DNA of 53,382 nucleotides from JBGTGT01 sp051439375 (GTDB taxonomy: Bacteria; Cyanobacteriota; Cyanobacteriia; Cyanobacteriales; Microcystaceae). The stretch spans positions 1-53,382 of the forward strand of contig JBFRWB010000108.1 in the NCBI GenBank assembly GCA_051439375.1, read 5' to 3'. Below are positions 17,940-26,750 of the stretch, piece after piece (within the stretch, counting starts at the first letter, position 1; every line of letters starts with the position of its first letter). Below the pieces are notes generated by a model, which was given only the letters and a program-made list of their open reading frames with translations, was not told the DNA's origin and did not search any database. The position numbers were made by a program, and so were the translations under genes.

Positions 17940-18202
17940 GGGTTGTATCCCTTAGATAATGTGATGGAAGGTATAAGTCCAACTTCCATTATGGCGAATG
18001 ACTCAAACTTCGTTCAAGAAATTTATATATTACACTTGAGTCGTTGTTTTCTGGTTCATTTTTATTCCTAGCGACATTTAAGCAATCTAAATTGCTTAAA
18101 ATACCACTTTCAATCATCTGATAATAATCATCAATTGACTATTTTGCTAAGGTTTTTATGTTCATCGTTAGTTAAGTATTGACATTGGAAAATTTAATGT
18201 AA

Positions 18203-18682
18203 TTATCCATAAAAATCTTCATCTAGCAGGTTTTCCAAAGAGAAAGGACAAGTTTTAGGGTATTCATTTTCTGAGGGTTGTCTGACTCCGAAACTCGCTC
18301 TTTTTCCTTCTTTAATTGATAATTTTCTTGCGCCTAAATAACTTTTTTCTATTCCCTCACTTAAATAATTTTTCAGAGAGGGAATATTGAGCAAAGTATC
18401 CTTGATTCTTTCTCTATGTTCATCAACGGAACTATACCAACTTCTTTTCATTTGTTCAGGTGCATCATTTTGGATTTTGAGTTTCAGCAAATGAGCGATT
18501 AATATCTTAAGATTACTAACCAAGGCATTTTTTTCTGATTTTCCCATATCTTCTAACTCTTGTAAAAGATGCTCATAATCTAGATCATGAAATCGTTTTT
18601 CTTGAATTGCTATGATATTTTGTTGCAACCATAGGTTATAATCCTGTTCATATAAAATTGATGTTTGGTTGGGGTGAGTCAT
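18203..18682 (-). CDS. DUF29 family protein
   Basis: Protein of 159 residues with the DUF29 pattern: LYEQDYNLWLQQNI near the start, then the LDYEHLLQELEDMGKSEKNA stretch typical of the family, and a helical C-terminal half. DUF29 proteins are very numerous in cyanobacteria and have no known function. The ATG at 18682 was chosen because AGAGG lies about 10 bases upstream; the in-frame ATG at 18703 has no such site. The gene is divergent from the acyl-CoA dehydrogenase operon. Confidence 0.88.
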   Translation of the reverse strand: MTHPNQTSILYEQDYNLWLQQNIIAIQEKRFHDLDYEHLLQELEDMGKSEKNALVSNLKILIAHLLKLKIQNDAPEQMKRSWYSSVDEHRERIKDTLLNIPSLKNYLSEGIEKSYLGARKLSIKEGKRASFGVRQPSENEYPKTCPFSLENLLDEDFYG

Positions 18683-18703
18683 CCAGATTTTACCTCTGTT
18701 CAT

Positions 18704-19008
18704 GAAAATATTAGTCTAAGAAACATAAGATTTTGAGTTTGCTAAAAGATACTTTAGTTTACTGCTTCTATTCTATCACAATCATTATCTATCAGCGATC
18801 GCTACTCATAATTCAAAATTTATAACTCATAATCCCCTCTCTCTATCCCAATCGCTCAAACCATAGAAAACAAAAGGGTTTCAGGAATTTGCTTGCGCGA
18901 ACGGCAACAAACCCGTTAGAATGACCAATAATTTTTGTAACGAAATTTTACGCTTTAGAAACCTCTAAGGTAAACCAATGTTAAAAACCAGCTTAGGGAG
19001 ACAGCGAC
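18704..19008. other. Divergent promoter region before the acyl-ACP operon
   Basis: Contains a HIP1 octamer (about 18795), a possible -10 box TAGAAT (about 18916) and a GGGAG Shine-Dalgarno sequence about 8 bases ahead of the ATG at 19009. No gene is seen. Confidence 0.45.
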
Positions 19009-20823
19009 ATGGAAAAGCTTAAATCGTATTGGGTAGCGGAGGCTCTAGAAAAAGCCCTCGGTGATCCTCTCGATCCCGAAAGCATAATGTCTTTCAAACG
19101 AGTGATGGAACTGGATGAAAGCGAGGAATTCCCGCATTCTGAAATTGACTGGCTCTACAATTGGAAACTGCAACATTATTATGTTCCTGCGGAGTGTGGT
19201 GGGGAATTTACCTCTTTTGAAGAATTTGTCGCTTATGTGCGAGTGTTATGTCGTCGAGATCAAAATATTGGGATTGCGATGACGACGCTGTTTTGGTCAT
19301 TTTTAACATGGATGGCGGGAACAGACGAACAAAAAAGAAAACTCGCTAATCATATTAAAAACGAGAACGGGACTATGTGTCTCGGTTATTCAGAAAGAGA
19401 GCATGGGAGTGATTTAGTTGGGGGTGATTTAACGGCAACTAAGGTAGAAGGAGGATATATTCTTAATGGGGAGAAATGGCCAATTAATCGGGCAACTATC
19501 TCTACCCATTCTTATATCTTGGCAAAAACCGACCCAGAAGGGGGGGCAAAATGTTTAACTCTTTTTATGGTGGATAAAAGCGAAATCAACCCAGATAATT
19601 ACTACAATCTGCCGAAAATCCTCTGTCATGGCATCCGTGGGGCTGATATGAGTGGAATCGGCTTTAAGGACTGTTTTGTTCCCGATTCTCATCGTATTGG
19701 GGAAGAAGGGGATGGGTTGGAATTAGCCCTCAAAGGCTTTCAAATTACCCGTACCCTTTGCGCAGCTTTCTCTCAGGGGGCTGCGGATACGGCGTTACGA
19801 ACCACCCTTAATTTCGCCACTAAGCGGGTTGTTTACGGAAAAACAGTTTTTGACCTACCTCAGCCTAAAAAAGTGCTGGTAGATGCCTTTTTAGACCAGT
19901 TAATCTGTGATTGCGAAACCATTGGGGCTGCTAGAGGGTTTCATGTCATTCCCGAACAATTTAGCGTTTGGGCTTCGGTGGTGAAATACTTTGTAACCAC
20001 CCAACTAGAAACTATGATCAACAATGTTTATACAGTGTTAGGATCAAGGTTTTATTTCCGAGATGAGCATGATTTCGGAATTTTCCAGAAGGTTTTACGG
20101 GATAACTCCATCATAAGTATGTTTGATGGCTCTACCGTGGTTAATCTCCATGCTTTAATCTTGCAGTTGCGAGCGTTAACCAAAACCCGTGCGAGACGTA
20201 AGCCTAAAACAATGGAAGCCCTCAAAAGTCGTTTAGAAGCGATTTTCTCCTTAAAAGAGTCTGTTCAAGCCTTTGAACCCCAAAAGCTAGAACTTTTTGG
20301 CCGAGGAATTGATGACTCGTTACAAGGACTAGAAATTACCCTGCAACAGCTTGACGAATTAAAAAATAATGATAACGTTGATCAAGACGTACTTGAAAAC
20401 GTCATTGGTTTAGGGAATCTAGTCTTAGAAGAATTAGATGCCCACGATGAACTGATTGCCCATTCTAAATTTGAATTTGGTCACAATCAATCCCCTGAAT
20501 TGTTTGAAATTACCAAAAAGTATTGTACCCTTCATGCAGCAGCCAGTTGTCTGCATATGTGGATTTACAATCGGGAAATATTAGGGGACTTTTTCGCCAA
20601 AGGAGAATGGTTAGTTTTAAGCTTACACCGCCTATTGCGTCCCATTTGTTCTCTTCCCTATTCTATTTCTGAGGAATATGTAGAAAATGTTGCTCAAGAA
20701 CTGCTAAAACTTCATACAGAAGATAAACTATTTTCTATTGTTCCTTTCCAATTAGCTCAATTACAAACTTCTACTAAAGAGGATACTACTTATGCAAGCC
20801 CAAGTTACCAGCTTCAAACCTAG
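19009..20823 (+). CDS. Acyl-CoA dehydrogenase-family flavoprotein
   Basis: FAD enzyme of 604 residues, longer than the usual 380-420, with an extra C-terminal helical domain (about 400-600). Dehydrogenase signatures are LGYSEREHGSDL (125-136), EKWPIN (about 155-160), GIRGADMSG and the C-terminal core RDNSIISMFDGSTVVN. The position of the family's catalytic glutamate (YEGT) reads FDGS, so Asp373 replaces Glu. Cyanobacteria generally lack beta-oxidation, so fatty acid breakdown is unlikely. The last 32 bases overlap the start of an acyl carrier protein gene, which suggests that the substrate is carried on ACP. Likely reaction: alpha-beta oxidation of an ACP-bound acyl chain (inference). Confidence 0.85.
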   Translation: MEKLKSYWVAEALEKALGDPLDPESIMSFKRVMELDESEEFPHSEIDWLYNWKLQHYYVPAECGGEFTSFEEFVAYVRVLCRRDQNIGIAMTTLFWSFLTWMAGTDEQKRKLANHIKNENGTMCLGYSEREHGSDLVGGDLTATKVEGGYILNGEKWPINRATISTHSYILAKTDPEGGAKCLTLFMVDKSEINPDNYYNLPKILCHGIRGADMSGIGFKDCFVPDSHRIGEEGDGLELALKGFQITRTLCAAFSQGAADTALRTTLNFATKRVVYGKTVFDLPQPKKVLVDAFLDQLICDCETIGAARGFHVIPEQFSVWASVVKYFVTTQLETMINNVYTVLGSRFYFRDEHDFGIFQKVLRDNSIISMFDGSTVVNLHALILQLRALTKTRARRKPKTMEALKSRLEAIFSLKESVQAFEPQKLELFGRGIDDSLQGLEITLQQLDELKNNDNVDQDVLENVIGLGNLVLEELDAHDELIAHSKFEFGHNQSPELFEITKKYCTLHAAASCLHMWIYNREILGDFFAKGEWLVLSLHRLLRPICSLPYSISEEYVENVAQELLKLHTEDKLFSIVPFQLAQLQTSTKEDTTYASPSYQLQT

Positions 20824-21184
20824 TACAGCAACAAGTCCCGCTCAAATTATTCAACAATGGTTAATCAATCAATTAGCTGAACAATTATCTTTAGATAGCA
20901 GCACCATTGATGTGAATGAACCCCTAACTCGTTACGGTTTAGACTCTATCGATGCAGTTACCCTCGTTGGGGACTTAGAAGATGCACTAGATGAAGAACT
21001 TCCTGATACCCTGTTTTGGGATCATCCTACCATTGCACAATCTTCTCAGTATTTGGTAGAGAACTTTGACTTAGAAGAAGCGGTTGCTAACCTTGAAACA
21101 GAGGCCGCCGCACCTGCTAAGGTAGAAACTCCCAAAGAAACTAAAAAGGGAGGTTGGGGACTCTTTGGCCGTAACAAAGGATAA
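20792..21184 (+). CDS. Acyl carrier protein
   Basis: Phosphopantetheine carrier of 130 residues. The attachment serine is Ser52 in RYGLDSIDAVTLVGDLE, and the following LPDTLFWDHPTIAQSSQYL is the usual helix III/IV region of PKS/NRPS-type carrier domains rather than of the housekeeping FabF-type AcpP. An Ala/Glu/Lys-rich tail of about 40 residues follows, ending GGWGLFGRNKG. The start overlaps the dehydrogenase gene by 32 bp, implying coupled translation. It probably holds the acyl substrate for the dehydrogenase and donates it to the MBOAT protein encoded next. Confidence 0.93.
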   Translation: MQAQVTSFKPSTATSPAQIIQQWLINQLAEQLSLDSSTIDVNEPLTRYGLDSIDAVTLVGDLEDALDEELPDTLFWDHPTIAQSSQYLVENFDLEEAVANLETEAAAPAKVETPKETKKGGWGLFGRNKG

Positions 21185-21189
21185 ATCAG

Positions 21190-21262
21190 AAACAATGATA
21201 AATTGGGTTGAGGACAGTGAATTTATCTTGTCCCAACTCCTTATTTATCAGTAATTCCTAAA
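21190..21262 (+). other. Intercistronic hairpin between ACP and MBOAT genes
   Basis: GATAAAT (about 21199) pairs with ATTTATC (about 21221), and GTTGAGGACA can alternatively pair with TGTCCCAAC downstream. The two stems compete for the same sequence. It could be an mRNA processing site or an attenuator in the operon; it has no U tract. Confidence 0.35.
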
Positions 21263-21282
21263 TACTTAAGTTTAGAAGATAC

Positions 21283-22740
21283 ATGAATTATTCTGATTTT
21301 TCATTTTGGTGGATCTTATTCCTCTTTAGTGTTCCCTTTTTTACCGTCCGCACCATTGGAAAGTCCCTCAACCTATGGCGAGGGATTTTTGATACGTTAG
21401 GGTTAGCCTTTGTTTCCCTTTTCCTATTTTACAATGCTAGTGCATCAAGCTGTATTGTCTTTGTCGGAGAAATTATTTTTAACTACTTGATGGTGCAGTG
21501 GATGTTGCGCTCTCAAGGACTTCAGGCAAAAGCGATCGCTACTGCTACAATTATTTTTAATGTTAGTATTTTAGCCTACTTTAAATATTATATCTTTTTT
21601 GTCGAAGATGTTATCGGTTTATTTATTACTTTACCCGATAATTGGAAGGCTGCGTCTCCCCTTCCCGTGGTGACTCGAATTCCACCGGGGGTATCTTTTT
21701 ACACCTTTCAAATGGTGTCTTTTGTGGTTGACTCTTTAGTGGCTCGGAAGAAGAAACCCATTGGCTTCTTAGACTATATTAACTTTGTCGCCTTTTTTCC
21801 CCAAATTGTTGCCGGACCCATTGAACGCCGTCGGGATTTATTTCCTCAAATTGAGAATTTCCGCTTTAAATTTACCGCAGACAACTTTGAAACAGGGTTA
21901 AAATGGATTTCCTTGGGCTTTTTTATGAAGTTTGTTCTAGCGGATAATATCGCTCCATTTATTGATGTGAGTGTAGCAGATAACCCTTGGGCAATTTGGT
22001 TTTTTGCTTTCTTATTTACCCTTAGAATTTATTTTGATTTTGCGGGCTATAGTTTTGTTGCAGTGGGGTTAGCCTCATTTTTAGGGATTAAATTAACCAT
22101 TAATTTTCTTGCCCCTTATACATCCCAAAGTATTAACGAATTTTGGCGACGCTGGCATATTACTCTCAGTACATGGTTTCGAGATTATGTCTTTTTACCT
22201 TTGATGGGTTCCAATAAAAAATGGGCACCTTTCTACCTATTTTTAACCTTTACCCTATCAGGATTTTGGCATGGGGCAGCATGGAATTTCATCATCTGGG
22301 GGGCTTATCATGGTGCGTTGTTATTAGTGATTAGATACTTAGGTCGTCCTTTTTATGGTGCTGTGGGTAAGTATCTCGGAAAAGCTCAATTTATCTCGTG
22401 GCTACTAACAATGACTTCTGTTATCTTCGGTTGCTTCTTTTTCATGGATACCAATAGTCGCCGTTTGTTGACAAAATTATTAGTTCTATTGAATCCATTT
22501 ACCTATTCTTGGGGCAATTTAAGTAGTTTTTTCGGAGATTACAGTATCAATGAGATAACAGCTTTGGGAATCACCCTACTTCTTGCCCTTGGCGTGTTAT
22601 TTTTAGAACATTTAGCCATTTGGCAGAAAAAATTTGAATATGAGTGGTTGCTAAATCGCTGGATGTCCCCCATACTATTAGGACTGACTGTTCTTTTCGC
22701 AGCCCAAAGCCAGTCCGAATTTATTTATTTCGAGTTTTAA
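21283..22740 (+). CDS. MBOAT-family membrane O-acyltransferase
   Basis: Polytopic membrane acyltransferase of 485 residues related to AlgI/DltB. MBOAT signatures are PPGVSFYTFQMVSFVVD (134-150), FFPQIVAGPIER (171-182), NEFWRRWHITLSTWFRDYVF (285-304) and SGFWHGAAWNFIIWGAYHG (326-344); His330 is the invariant MBOAT histidine, with His292 and His343 also conserved. These enzymes move an acyl group from a cytoplasmic carrier to an acceptor at or across the membrane. No AlgJ/AlgX/DltD partner is adjacent, so the acceptor is unknown. The ACP gene upstream makes an ACP-linked acyl donor likely. Confidence 0.9.
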   Translation: MNYSDFSFWWILFLFSVPFFTVRTIGKSLNLWRGIFDTLGLAFVSLFLFYNASASSCIVFVGEIIFNYLMVQWMLRSQGLQAKAIATATIIFNVSILAYFKYYIFFVEDVIGLFITLPDNWKAASPLPVVTRIPPGVSFYTFQMVSFVVDSLVARKKKPIGFLDYINFVAFFPQIVAGPIERRRDLFPQIENFRFKFTADNFETGLKWISLGFFMKFVLADNIAPFIDVSVADNPWAIWFFAFLFTLRIYFDFAGYSFVAVGLASFLGIKLTINFLAPYTSQSINEFWRRWHITLSTWFRDYVFLPLMGSNKKWAPFYLFLTFTLSGFWHGAAWNFIIWGAYHGALLLVIRYLGRPFYGAVGKYLGKAQFISWLLTMTSVIFGCFFFMDTNSRRLLTKLLVLLNPFTYSWGNLSSFFGDYSINEITALGITLLLALGVLFLEHLAIWQKKFEYEWLLNRWMSPILLGLTVLFAAQSQSEFIYFEF

Positions 22741-22756
22741 CCTGTGAGGTAATCAG

Positions 22757-24013
22757 ATGACTCAAACCATTAAAATTTGTATCTTAGGCGGTGGTTTTGG
22801 CGGTTTATATACCGCTTTATACCTCAGCAATTCTTCATGGGTTAAATCGGGACATTGTGAGATTACTTTAGTTGAGAGAAATGATCATTTTGTTTTTACT
22901 CCTTTACTGTACGAACTAATTACAGGGGAATTGCAACGATGGGAAATTGCCCCTTCCTATCAGCGTTTGTTAAGGGGAAAAAAAGTTCAATTATGCTCGG
23001 ATACAGTTAAAGATATTGATTTTGATGGTCGTATTGTTAAATTAGAAAAACATAATTCCCTAAGCTATGATTATTTAGTCGTTGCTGTTGGTAATCAAAA
23101 CCGATGGCCAGAGATTTCAGGGTTACAAGATTATGCCCTCACCTTTCGTAACCTAACTGATTTAGAAAACTTACAAAATCGTCTTCATCTATTGGAAACC
23201 ACCGATAGACAACAGTTAAGAGTCTCTATTATCGGTGGAGGCCCTAATGGGGTAGAGTTAGCTTGCAAAGTAGCAGATAGATTAGGAAAACGAGGAGAAG
23301 TTCGCATTATTGAGCGAGGAGAAGCCTTATTAAAAGGATTTTCCTCTGGGGTTCGTACTGCATCTTATCGTGCTTTATCTTCTCGTAAAATCGCCATTGA
23401 GTTTCAAACAAATGTAAAATCCATTGAATCTGACCAAATTACCCTAGAAAGAGATGGTTATGTCACTTCTTTACCAACTGACTTAGTGATTTGGACAGCT
23501 GGGGTAGAATCAAGAAATTGGGTTAAAACCTTAAATTGCGACCAAACTGAGCAAGGAAAATTATTAACTCGTCCTAGTTTGCAATTACTTGATTATACTA
23601 ATGTATTCGCCTTGGGAGATATGGCAGATATTCAAGGAAAACGACAATTTATTCCCGCAACTGCACAAGCGGCCTATCAACAAGCGGCCTGTGTTGCGAA
23701 TAATTTAGCGGCCTTGATGGGAAAGAAAAAATTAAAATCTTTCCATTATTTACATCTAGGAGATATGTTAACCCTTGGACATGGGGAAGCGATTATTTCC
23801 TGTTTTATTGTTAATTTAACGGGTCATTTAGCTGCTGTCATTCGTCGTTTTGCCTATATCTTTCGTCTCCCTACTTCCCGTCATCGTCTTTCGGTTTTGA
23901 AAAGTGTTTCTCAACGGATGGCTTTGAAACTAAGACGCATTATTCGTATGCAGTTAGGTAAGGGATTAGGCAATATCATGGGAGTTAAGTCGAGAAATCC
24001 TAATTTGGATTAA
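22757..24013 (+). CDS. ndbB: NDH-2-like NAD(P)H:quinone oxidoreductase, NdbB type
   Basis: Two-dinucleotide-binding flavoprotein of 418 residues. The FAD fold is near the start (CILGGGFGGLYTALYL, GxGxxG at about 11-16), the NAD(P)H fold is IIGGGPNGVELA (about 158-169), and FAD-binding NVFALGDMAD lies near residue 290. A basic, amphipathic C-terminus (about 350-410) suits monotopic membrane binding. It most resembles cyanobacterial NdbB, reported as a demethylphylloquinone reductase in vitamin K1 synthesis. It begins 16 bp after the MBOAT gene and probably shares its mRNA; here it may also pass electrons for the dehydrogenase (inference). Confidence 0.78.
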   Translation: MTQTIKICILGGGFGGLYTALYLSNSSWVKSGHCEITLVERNDHFVFTPLLYELITGELQRWEIAPSYQRLLRGKKVQLCSDTVKDIDFDGRIVKLEKHNSLSYDYLVVAVGNQNRWPEISGLQDYALTFRNLTDLENLQNRLHLLETTDRQQLRVSIIGGGPNGVELACKVADRLGKRGEVRIIERGEALLKGFSSGVRTASYRALSSRKIAIEFQTNVKSIESDQITLERDGYVTSLPTDLVIWTAGVESRNWVKTLNCDQTEQGKLLTRPSLQLLDYTNVFALGDMADIQGKRQFIPATAQAAYQQAACVANNLAALMGKKKLKSFHYLHLGDMLTLGHGEAIISCFIVNLTGHLAAVIRRFAYIFRLPTSRHRLSVLKSVSQRMALKLRRIIRMQLGKGLGNIMGVKSRNPNLD

Positions 24014-24328
24014 GGCTGCTTTATAAAGCCTATGTATGGCAAGCATAAAAAAATATAGCTTAATTCATACAAAGGAGTTAAGCACGACCAATGCCCCAGT
24101 AAATTGGCCAAGAAATTAGGATTATTTTTTTAACAGATGAAACACTACTAACAATTATGTCTAGTTGATTCATCTTTACGATGACATTCTTTTTGAATTA
24201 AATAAATAATCACGTTTTCAGTAATAATGATATACAATTTATCCCCGGATTTCAGGAATCAGGAGAGCATTTTTATCAACATCGTGGGTACTTTTAAAAA
24301 AAGAAACCCTAACTTGAGGTAACCCTTT
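24014..24328. other. Intergenic region, no gene seen
   Basis: A weak AGGCT...AGCCT hairpin lies 2-20 bp after the ndbB stop (about 24013-24032) and may end the operon. The remainder is AT-rich promoter DNA for the vWA gene. No gene is seen. Confidence 0.4.
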
Positions 24329-26155
24329 ATGCTAAAAGTAAGCTATGATTTTGAGCCATCTATTCTAACCTCTAGTTCATCGCAAGCTGATATATTACTC
24401 CGTTTTCGGGCTGAAGTTCCTGAATCACCTCGAAGAGACTTGAATTTATCTATTGTAATCGACCGTTCTGGTTCAATGGCTGGTAAGTCTCTCTTTCACG
24501 CCCTTAAAGCAGCAGAATCAGTGGTCGAACAACTGACCGACAAAGATATTCTCTCCGTGGTAGTTTATGATGATCATGTTAATACCGTCATTCCTCCTCA
24601 ACCTGTCAGTGATCAAACTGCGCTTACCCAAGCAATTCGTAACGTTAGCGTAGGTGGATTGACGAATTTATCAGGTGGCTGGTTACAAGGCTGTGAATAT
24701 GTCCAAAAAGAACTGGATAGCCAGAAAATTAATCGAGTTTTACTATTAACCGATGGTCATGCAAATGTAGGAATTCGTGATCCTAAAGCCTTAACCAACA
24801 CCGCTCAACAAAAAGCCGAAGAAGGTATCATTACCACTACATTAGGTTTTGCTCAAAGATTTAATGAAGACTTGTTAATTGGGATGGCCAGAGCGTCTAA
24901 GGGAAATTTTTACTTTATTCAAAGCATTGATGACGCAACAGAGGTTTTTAACATCGAATTAGACAGTCTCAGAGCAGTTGTCGGTCAAAATCTTAAGATC
25001 ACGGTAGAATTAGCAGACGGAGTGACGTTAACCGATACGCTTAGTTTAGCGGATATTAAGGGAAATGAGTTTAACTTAGGGGAAATTTACGAAGGAGAAG
25101 ACAAATTATTAGGCATAAGTCTTAATCTTACCCCAAATCAACCAGAAGAGATACCTGTTATGAGACTGCACTACAGTGCAGATGTGATTCAAGATAATGT
25201 CATTCAAACAATTACAGGTACAACTGAAGTCCTTGCTAAAGTTGGAACAATCGAAGAAGCAGCCTTAGCAATCTCTAGCGAGACTATTTTAGAAATAAGC
25301 TATCTAAAAATTGCTAAAGCCAAAGAAACTGCTCTATCTTTAGCAGAAGAAGGTAAACATAAAGAAGGAGAAGAAATTTTACGAACCCTTATTAAAGAAT
25401 TAAGCGATCGCGGTTTAAACGAACATTTTGAAATTGCCGAAGAAATCGACCAATTAGACTATTTTGCCCGTCGTATTGCTCAAAAAGCCCTTGGAAATGC
25501 TGGACGCAAGGAATTACGGGATCAGACTTATCAATCTATGAGTCGTAATCGTAGCGATTTGACCGCACGGGGTGTTACCGCAGGGGATGAAGTTGCGGCC
25601 ATGTCTGTAGTGAAAGAAGTTGGGGAAGGAGTTGAGTTGATATGTGTGCGTGAGAAGGGTAAATTACGGGTTAAAGTGGTGTCTGAAGGGTATGAGCAAG
25701 GAAAAAATGTTCAGTTTCCCCGTGCTATTCGGGCTGAGAACGCACGTTATGTGGTCAAAGAGTTAGAATTGTCAAAAGATGGCTCTTTCTACCGTGCAAA
25801 AGGGGCTATTCAACGCTTTGCGAAACCGGGTGAACCGGATCTTATTATTCCTCGTACCCCTTCCCGACGCTCAAGTGGAACAAGTAAACCCTCTAAAGCA
25901 CCTCCGAAAGCATCAGATTTACCCACCACTGATACAGTAGGAGATGGGATTTTAGTGCAGTGTGTTAAAGCAAAAAGTAAATTACGCGCTAGAGTGGTAT
26001 CTGATGGCTATGAACCTGACTGGAATATGCGCTTTCCCCGTTCTATTCGTGAAGAAGGGATGTTTTATGTAGTAGATGAAGTAAGAACAGGACCTGATGG
26101 AAAATCTTATATTGCTTGTGGGGAAATTAAGCGATTTTTGCAAACAACCAGTTAA
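24329..26155 (+). CDS. von Willebrand factor A domain protein with duplicated C-terminal module
   Basis: Cytoplasmic protein of 608 residues. The vWA domain (about 40-210) has a full MIDAS: DRSGSM with Asp45, Ser47 and Ser49, a Thr in GGLTNLSGG, and Asp in LLTDGHANVG, so it can bind a metal and partner protein. A helical middle follows (about 310-420). The C-terminus holds two copies of a ~65-residue module: LICVREKGKLRVKVVSEGYE...FPRAIR...GAIQRF and VQCVKAKSKLRARVVSDGYE...FPRSIR...GEIKRF. I cannot name the module. No signal peptide is seen. The upstream gap is 315 bp, so the gene is probably separate from the acyl operon. Confidence 0.85.
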   Translation: MLKVSYDFEPSILTSSSSQADILLRFRAEVPESPRRDLNLSIVIDRSGSMAGKSLFHALKAAESVVEQLTDKDILSVVVYDDHVNTVIPPQPVSDQTALTQAIRNVSVGGLTNLSGGWLQGCEYVQKELDSQKINRVLLLTDGHANVGIRDPKALTNTAQQKAEEGIITTTLGFAQRFNEDLLIGMARASKGNFYFIQSIDDATEVFNIELDSLRAVVGQNLKITVELADGVTLTDTLSLADIKGNEFNLGEIYEGEDKLLGISLNLTPNQPEEIPVMRLHYSADVIQDNVIQTITGTTEVLAKVGTIEEAALAISSETILEISYLKIAKAKETALSLAEEGKHKEGEEILRTLIKELSDRGLNEHFEIAEEIDQLDYFARRIAQKALGNAGRKELRDQTYQSMSRNRSDLTARGVTAGDEVAAMSVVKEVGEGVELICVREKGKLRVKVVSEGYEQGKNVQFPRAIRAENARYVVKELELSKDGSFYRAKGAIQRFAKPGEPDLIIPRTPSRRSSGTSKPSKAPPKASDLPTTDTVGDGILVQCVKAKSKLRARVVSDGYEPDWNMRFPRSIREEGMFYVVDEVRTGPDGKSYIACGEIKRFLQTTS

Positions 26156-26170
26156 ACTATAATTTTGTGG

Positions 26171-26190
26171 GGGCGTATATATTTGCGCCC
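26171..26190 (+). repeat. GGGCG...CGCCC hairpin element
   Basis: GGGCG (26171-26175) pairs with CGCCC (26186-26190), starting 16 bp after the vWA stop codon. A related element occurs at 51594-51613 after btpA. It may act as a weak terminator. Confidence 0.6.
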
Positions 26191-26242
26191 TTAATAATAA
26201 GTATAAGTATAGTCGTTTAAAATAAGTTGGAGACAGAGGAGT

Positions 26243-26268
26243 GTGCTGCGAAGCACAGGCGAAGCCTG
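26243..26268 (+). repeat. Twin REP-like hairpins
   Basis: Two perfect adjoining stem-loops: GTGCT-GCGA-AGCAC (26243-26256) and CAGGC-GAA-GCCTG (26256-26268). This is the form of short cyanobacterial intergenic repeats. Confidence 0.7.
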
Positions 26269-26340
26269 ACCATCTCGCTCACTCTCGCTCACTACACTTA
26301 CAACAAGACAGAAGAAAAGTAAAAATTTAACCATCAAAAA

Positions 26341-26406
26341 ATGTTATCGAATCAAGAAATAAAAATACAAAACATAGACCATTTCAATTTATTGCAAGGC
26401 GGTTGA
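26341..26406 (+). pseudogene. Possible N-terminal remnant of an IS1634/IS4-type transposase
   Basis: An ATG followed by 21 codons gives MLSNQEIKIQNIDHFNLLQGG and then a stop. The NQEIxIQNIDH start is like that of IS1634-family transposases as I remember them. No further transposase sequence, inverted repeats or target duplication is seen, so this would be only a scrap. Confidence 0.3.
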
Positions 26407-26633
26407 AGATGTCAGTAATGTTAGTCTGAATTACCGATATTGAATCAAGATACAAATCTTAATATAGTTTCAAGACCAAAATTCTGTAATGACCTATCTT
26501 AGAGTAGAATCTTCTTAGATAACTCGTATTTTTTAGTCAATTGCCATAAAATTTAGATATTTTTTTGCTAAATCTACTTAACCAAAATTAGGTATGTTTG
26601 AGCATTGAAAGCTGCGCTAAATCACAACTTATT

Positions 26634-26649
26634 TGTGACCTAGATCACT
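26634..26649. promoter_or_regulatory. CRP-like (SyCRP1) binding site
   Basis: TGTGA-CCTAGA-TCACT matches the CRP/SyCRP1 consensus TGTGA-N6-TCACA at nine of ten fixed bases. It is centred about 110 bp upstream of the RTX start codon. SyCRP1 is the cAMP receptor protein of Synechocystis; its presence here is inferred. Confidence 0.5.
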
Positions 26650-26750
26650 CCCATCCTTTGTATCCATCACAATAATGTAGATAACTTTAAATGTGGTTAA
26701 AGTTGACCTATTTTCGCTTTTGAATCTTATCCTTTGGAGGAAAACTCATC

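Larger units (their letters stand above)
26156..26750. other. Long promoter region of the RTX gene with repeats and IS remnant
   Basis: It holds, in order, a GGGCG/CGCCC hairpin, two REP-like hairpins, a direct repeat of CTCGCTCA (about 26274-26292), a fragment resembling the start of a transposase, an AT-rich stretch, and a CRP-like site. A GGAGG Shine-Dalgarno sequence lies 10 bases before the ATG at 26751. Confidence 0.6.

Noticed and set aside
20792..21184. Housekeeping fatty-acid synthase ACP (acpP)
   Set aside because: The length, the DSIDAV attachment motif and the Ala/Glu/Lys tail differ from the ~80-residue AcpP, and no fab genes are adjacent.
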